Source of the DNA: Arthrobacter sp. MYb23
GTDB lineage: Bacteria > Actinomycetota > Actinomycetes > Actinomycetales > Micrococcaceae
Length of the DNA: 64,000 bases
Assembly: GCF_002979775.1 (NCBI RefSeq)
Contig: NZ_PCPR01000008.1
Location: 62,001-126,000, forward strand
Direction of reading: 5' to 3'
The position numbers and the translations under genes were made by a program. Positions 62,784-64,000 of the stretch are shown here, one piece after another. Each line of letters opens with the position of its first letter. The first letter of the stretch is position 1. The notes under the pieces are model-generated. The model was not told the origin of the DNA. It made no database searches and saw nothing but the letters and a program-made list of their open reading frames with translations.

Positions 62784-63239
62784 CTATGAAGGATTCTCAG
62801 GCCACCATGACTTGGTTCTACTCCTACTCCGCCGGAGTCTACGGACGCCATGCCTGCTCGCCTGGCTGGCCCAAGGCGCCTCTTCGATAGCAATCATGAC
62901 GTTGTCGTCGACGTCGCTGGCGGGAAGTGAAGCCAGCCAGGGCACGGAAAGGGAAGTCCAATAGTCCATCTGAGTCGCCACTGCTGTCGCCGGAATAGTT
63001 GCCAGCGGAACTGTTGAGAGCAGTGTCCCAGGCACCATGGACAGCTCAAGCTCGCGCGCCTCAAGTTCTGCTCGGACTTCCTCGTAAGGACGTTCCAGAC
63101 ACGGAAGTAGCCCAATCGGGTTCTCCAGATCGAGCTGCCTTTTAGGCCGCGTCTCATCACCTATGAAGAGGACGTCTCCAACGAGACCTAGCCATGAGTG
63201 TTGCCCAAGCCTAAGTATCCGGGTCCACGATGGGTGCAT
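62784..63239 (-). CDS. Hypothetical protein, immunity-type
   Basis: 151 residues from the ATG at 63239. The C-terminal pattern DYWTSLSVPWLASLP...ASQASRHGVRRLRR resembles the YW-x3-A-x2-W and SQ-x2-RH-x2-RR ends of small actinobacterial immunity-type proteins. The rest (LVGDVLFIGDETRPKRQLDLENPIGLLP) is not recognised. Flanked on both sides by cluster repeats. Confidence 0.6.
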   Translation of the reverse strand: MHPSWTRILRLGQHSWLGLVGDVLFIGDETRPKRQLDLENPIGLLPCLERPYEEVRAELEARELELSMVPGTLLSTVPLATIPATAVATQMDYWTSLSVPWLASLPASDVDDNVMIAIEEAPWASQASRHGVRRLRRSRSRTKSWWPENPS

Positions 63240-63311
63240 TAGACCAGTGTGAAATACGGAAGACGGGACTGCAAAGTCGAAACTAGGCTATCGCAGGTGG
63301 GGCGGAGCGCC

Positions 63312-63329
63312 GTCCGGTAAAGGATCCCC
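63312..63329 (+). repeat. Immunity-cluster repeat, copy 5
   Basis: GTCCGGTAAAGGATCCCC, 73 bases upstream of the leftward 151-residue gene. The 262-base gap 63240-63501 holds this copy and copy 6 and nothing else recognised. Confidence 0.7.
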
Positions 63330-63410
63330 TTACAGGCCAACAGAAGCGTGTCCTGATTAAGCGGAGTGTCAACTGGGTGCGTAAGCGCTAGCGCCTAACG
63401 ATGATCGTTG

Positions 63411-63433
63411 TCGGGTGAAGGTTCGTTCTTGCT
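63411..63433 (+). repeat. Immunity-cluster repeat, copy 6 (degenerate)
   Basis: GTCGGGTGAAGGTTCG then TTCTTGC; two changes in the core. It is the last copy before the NUDIX-type gene and may mark the right edge of the array. Confidence 0.55.
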
Positions 63434-63501
63434 GGCCCTTCAACATCTTGAACTCTGGGCGAATCCGCTACCGCGACTACTTCAGTTCAGTGTCAGCCGC
63501 T

Positions 63502-64000
63502 TTAGTCCCTCGGGCGCATCAGCGGCGGGTTCAGGACCGCGCGGGTGGGCTGGCCCGGCGTCGGGCGCGCCTCGGGGGCGAGTCTGAATAGCGCAGCCGG
63601 CCGCCCGGCGTCGCCCGCTGTCATCCGCCCTGTGTCTTCCAGGAAGCCGGGTGTTCCGGTGGCTTTTCTGTGAAAGTTCCGCGGGTCGAGGCGCGTCCCC
63701 CACACCGCTTCGTACACGGCGCGGAGCTGGGCGATGGTGAATTCCTCGTCGCAGAACGCGGCACCCAAGGGTGAGTATTCGAGCTTGGACTTTGCCCGCT
63801 CCAAGGCGTCGTCAAGGATCCGTGCGTGATCGAAGGCGAGCTCAAGCTTCCCTTCAAGGATGTCCCGGACCGGATACCAGGCGGCGTGTTCAGCGTCGCT
63901 TCCCGCCGACAACACCGGAAAGTCCGGCGCCATGAGCAGGTGCGCCACAGTGAGAACGTCACCGCGGGGGTCGCGCCCCTTCGGACCGTAACTACCCAAC
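63502..64000 (-). CDS. NUDIX-type regulator or hydrolase (N-terminus beyond window)
   Basis: 166 codons visible, open at the right edge; a TTG at 63999 is probably not the real start. The sequence begins inside a NUDIX domain (YGPKGRDPRGDVLTVAHLLMAPDF, SDAEHAAWYPVRDILEG) and continues into a winged-helix end (LGAAFCDEEFTIAQLRAVYEAVWGTRLDPRNFHRKATGTPGF) as in NrtR, the repressor of NAD synthesis genes. The C-terminal 45 residues are Pro/Arg/Ala-rich and poorly conserved. Confidence 0.85.
   Translation of the reverse strand, partial: LGSYGPKGRDPRGDVLTVAHLLMAPDFPVLSAGSDAEHAAWYPVRDILEGKLELAFDHARILDDALERAKSKLEYSPLGAAFCDEEFTIAQLRAVYEAVWGTRLDPRNFHRKATGTPGFLEDTGRMTAGDAGRPAALFRLAPEARPTPGQPTRAVLNPPLMRPRD

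Overview
The window looks like chromosomal DNA of a high-GC Gram-positive bacterium close to Arthrobacter/Paenarthrobacter (Micrococcaceae). This rests on uniformly GC-rich codon use, many GTG/TTG starts, many leaderless genes with a TANNNT-type -10 six to eight bases before the start codon, a SAM-IV type riboswitch, and gene types common in soil actinobacteria. Both edges cut genes: a SulP transporter on the left and a NUDIX-type regulator on the right. I see no rRNA, tRNA, CRISPR array, prophage or insertion sequence.

Layout. 0-13 kb: SulP anion transporter; secreted beta-propeller/VCBS protein; a three-gene cluster (acyl-CoA dehydrogenase-like, PIG-L deacetylase fused to a methyltransferase, glycosyltransferase); adenylate kinase; an ArsR/SRPBCC pair with a visible operator; and an RpiR-regulated cluster of MFS transporter, GAF protein and amidohydrolase. 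13-33 kb: a sulfur-scavenging region. It holds a peptide/nickel-type ABC importer with two flavin monooxygenases behind a SAM-IV riboswitch, an MsnO8-type monooxygenase, a rhodanese, an MFS exporter, a cysteine synthase/CBS-like enzyme, and a divergently split methionine-type ABC importer (metNI leftward, metQ rightward) whose two arms each carry another flavin monooxygenase. Five LLM-family monooxygenases lie within about 13 kb, with no flavin reductase. The inferred job is uptake and desulfurisation of organosulfur compounds when S-adenosylmethionine is low.

33-50 kb: short-chain dehydrogenases, a polysaccharide-type glycosyltransferase with a 58-residue membrane protein and a secreted GH16-like hydrolase, two NUDIX/tRNA-nucleotidyltransferase housekeeping genes, an XRE repressor/membrane protein pair with two matching operator sites, a heterodimeric ABC exporter, and an azoreductase facing its HxlR regulator. 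50-55 kb: CYTH-CHAD protein, a second SRPBCC protein and several small acidic or membrane proteins of a stress-associated type, one of them a 52-residue gene that is easy to miss. 54.5-58.8 kb: an IclR regulator facing a CoA-transferase/enoyl-CoA hydratase pair, a thymidylate-kinase-like protein, and a small membrane protein behind a leaderless 13-codon leader.

59-63.5 kb is the most unusual part. Small unrelated genes, several resembling immunity proteins of polymorphic toxins (barstar-like, SUFU-domain and others), are separated by degenerate copies of one short repeat, all on the same strand and mostly at gene boundaries. It looks like an array of interchangeable immunity cassettes and is the best candidate for an undescribed system here.
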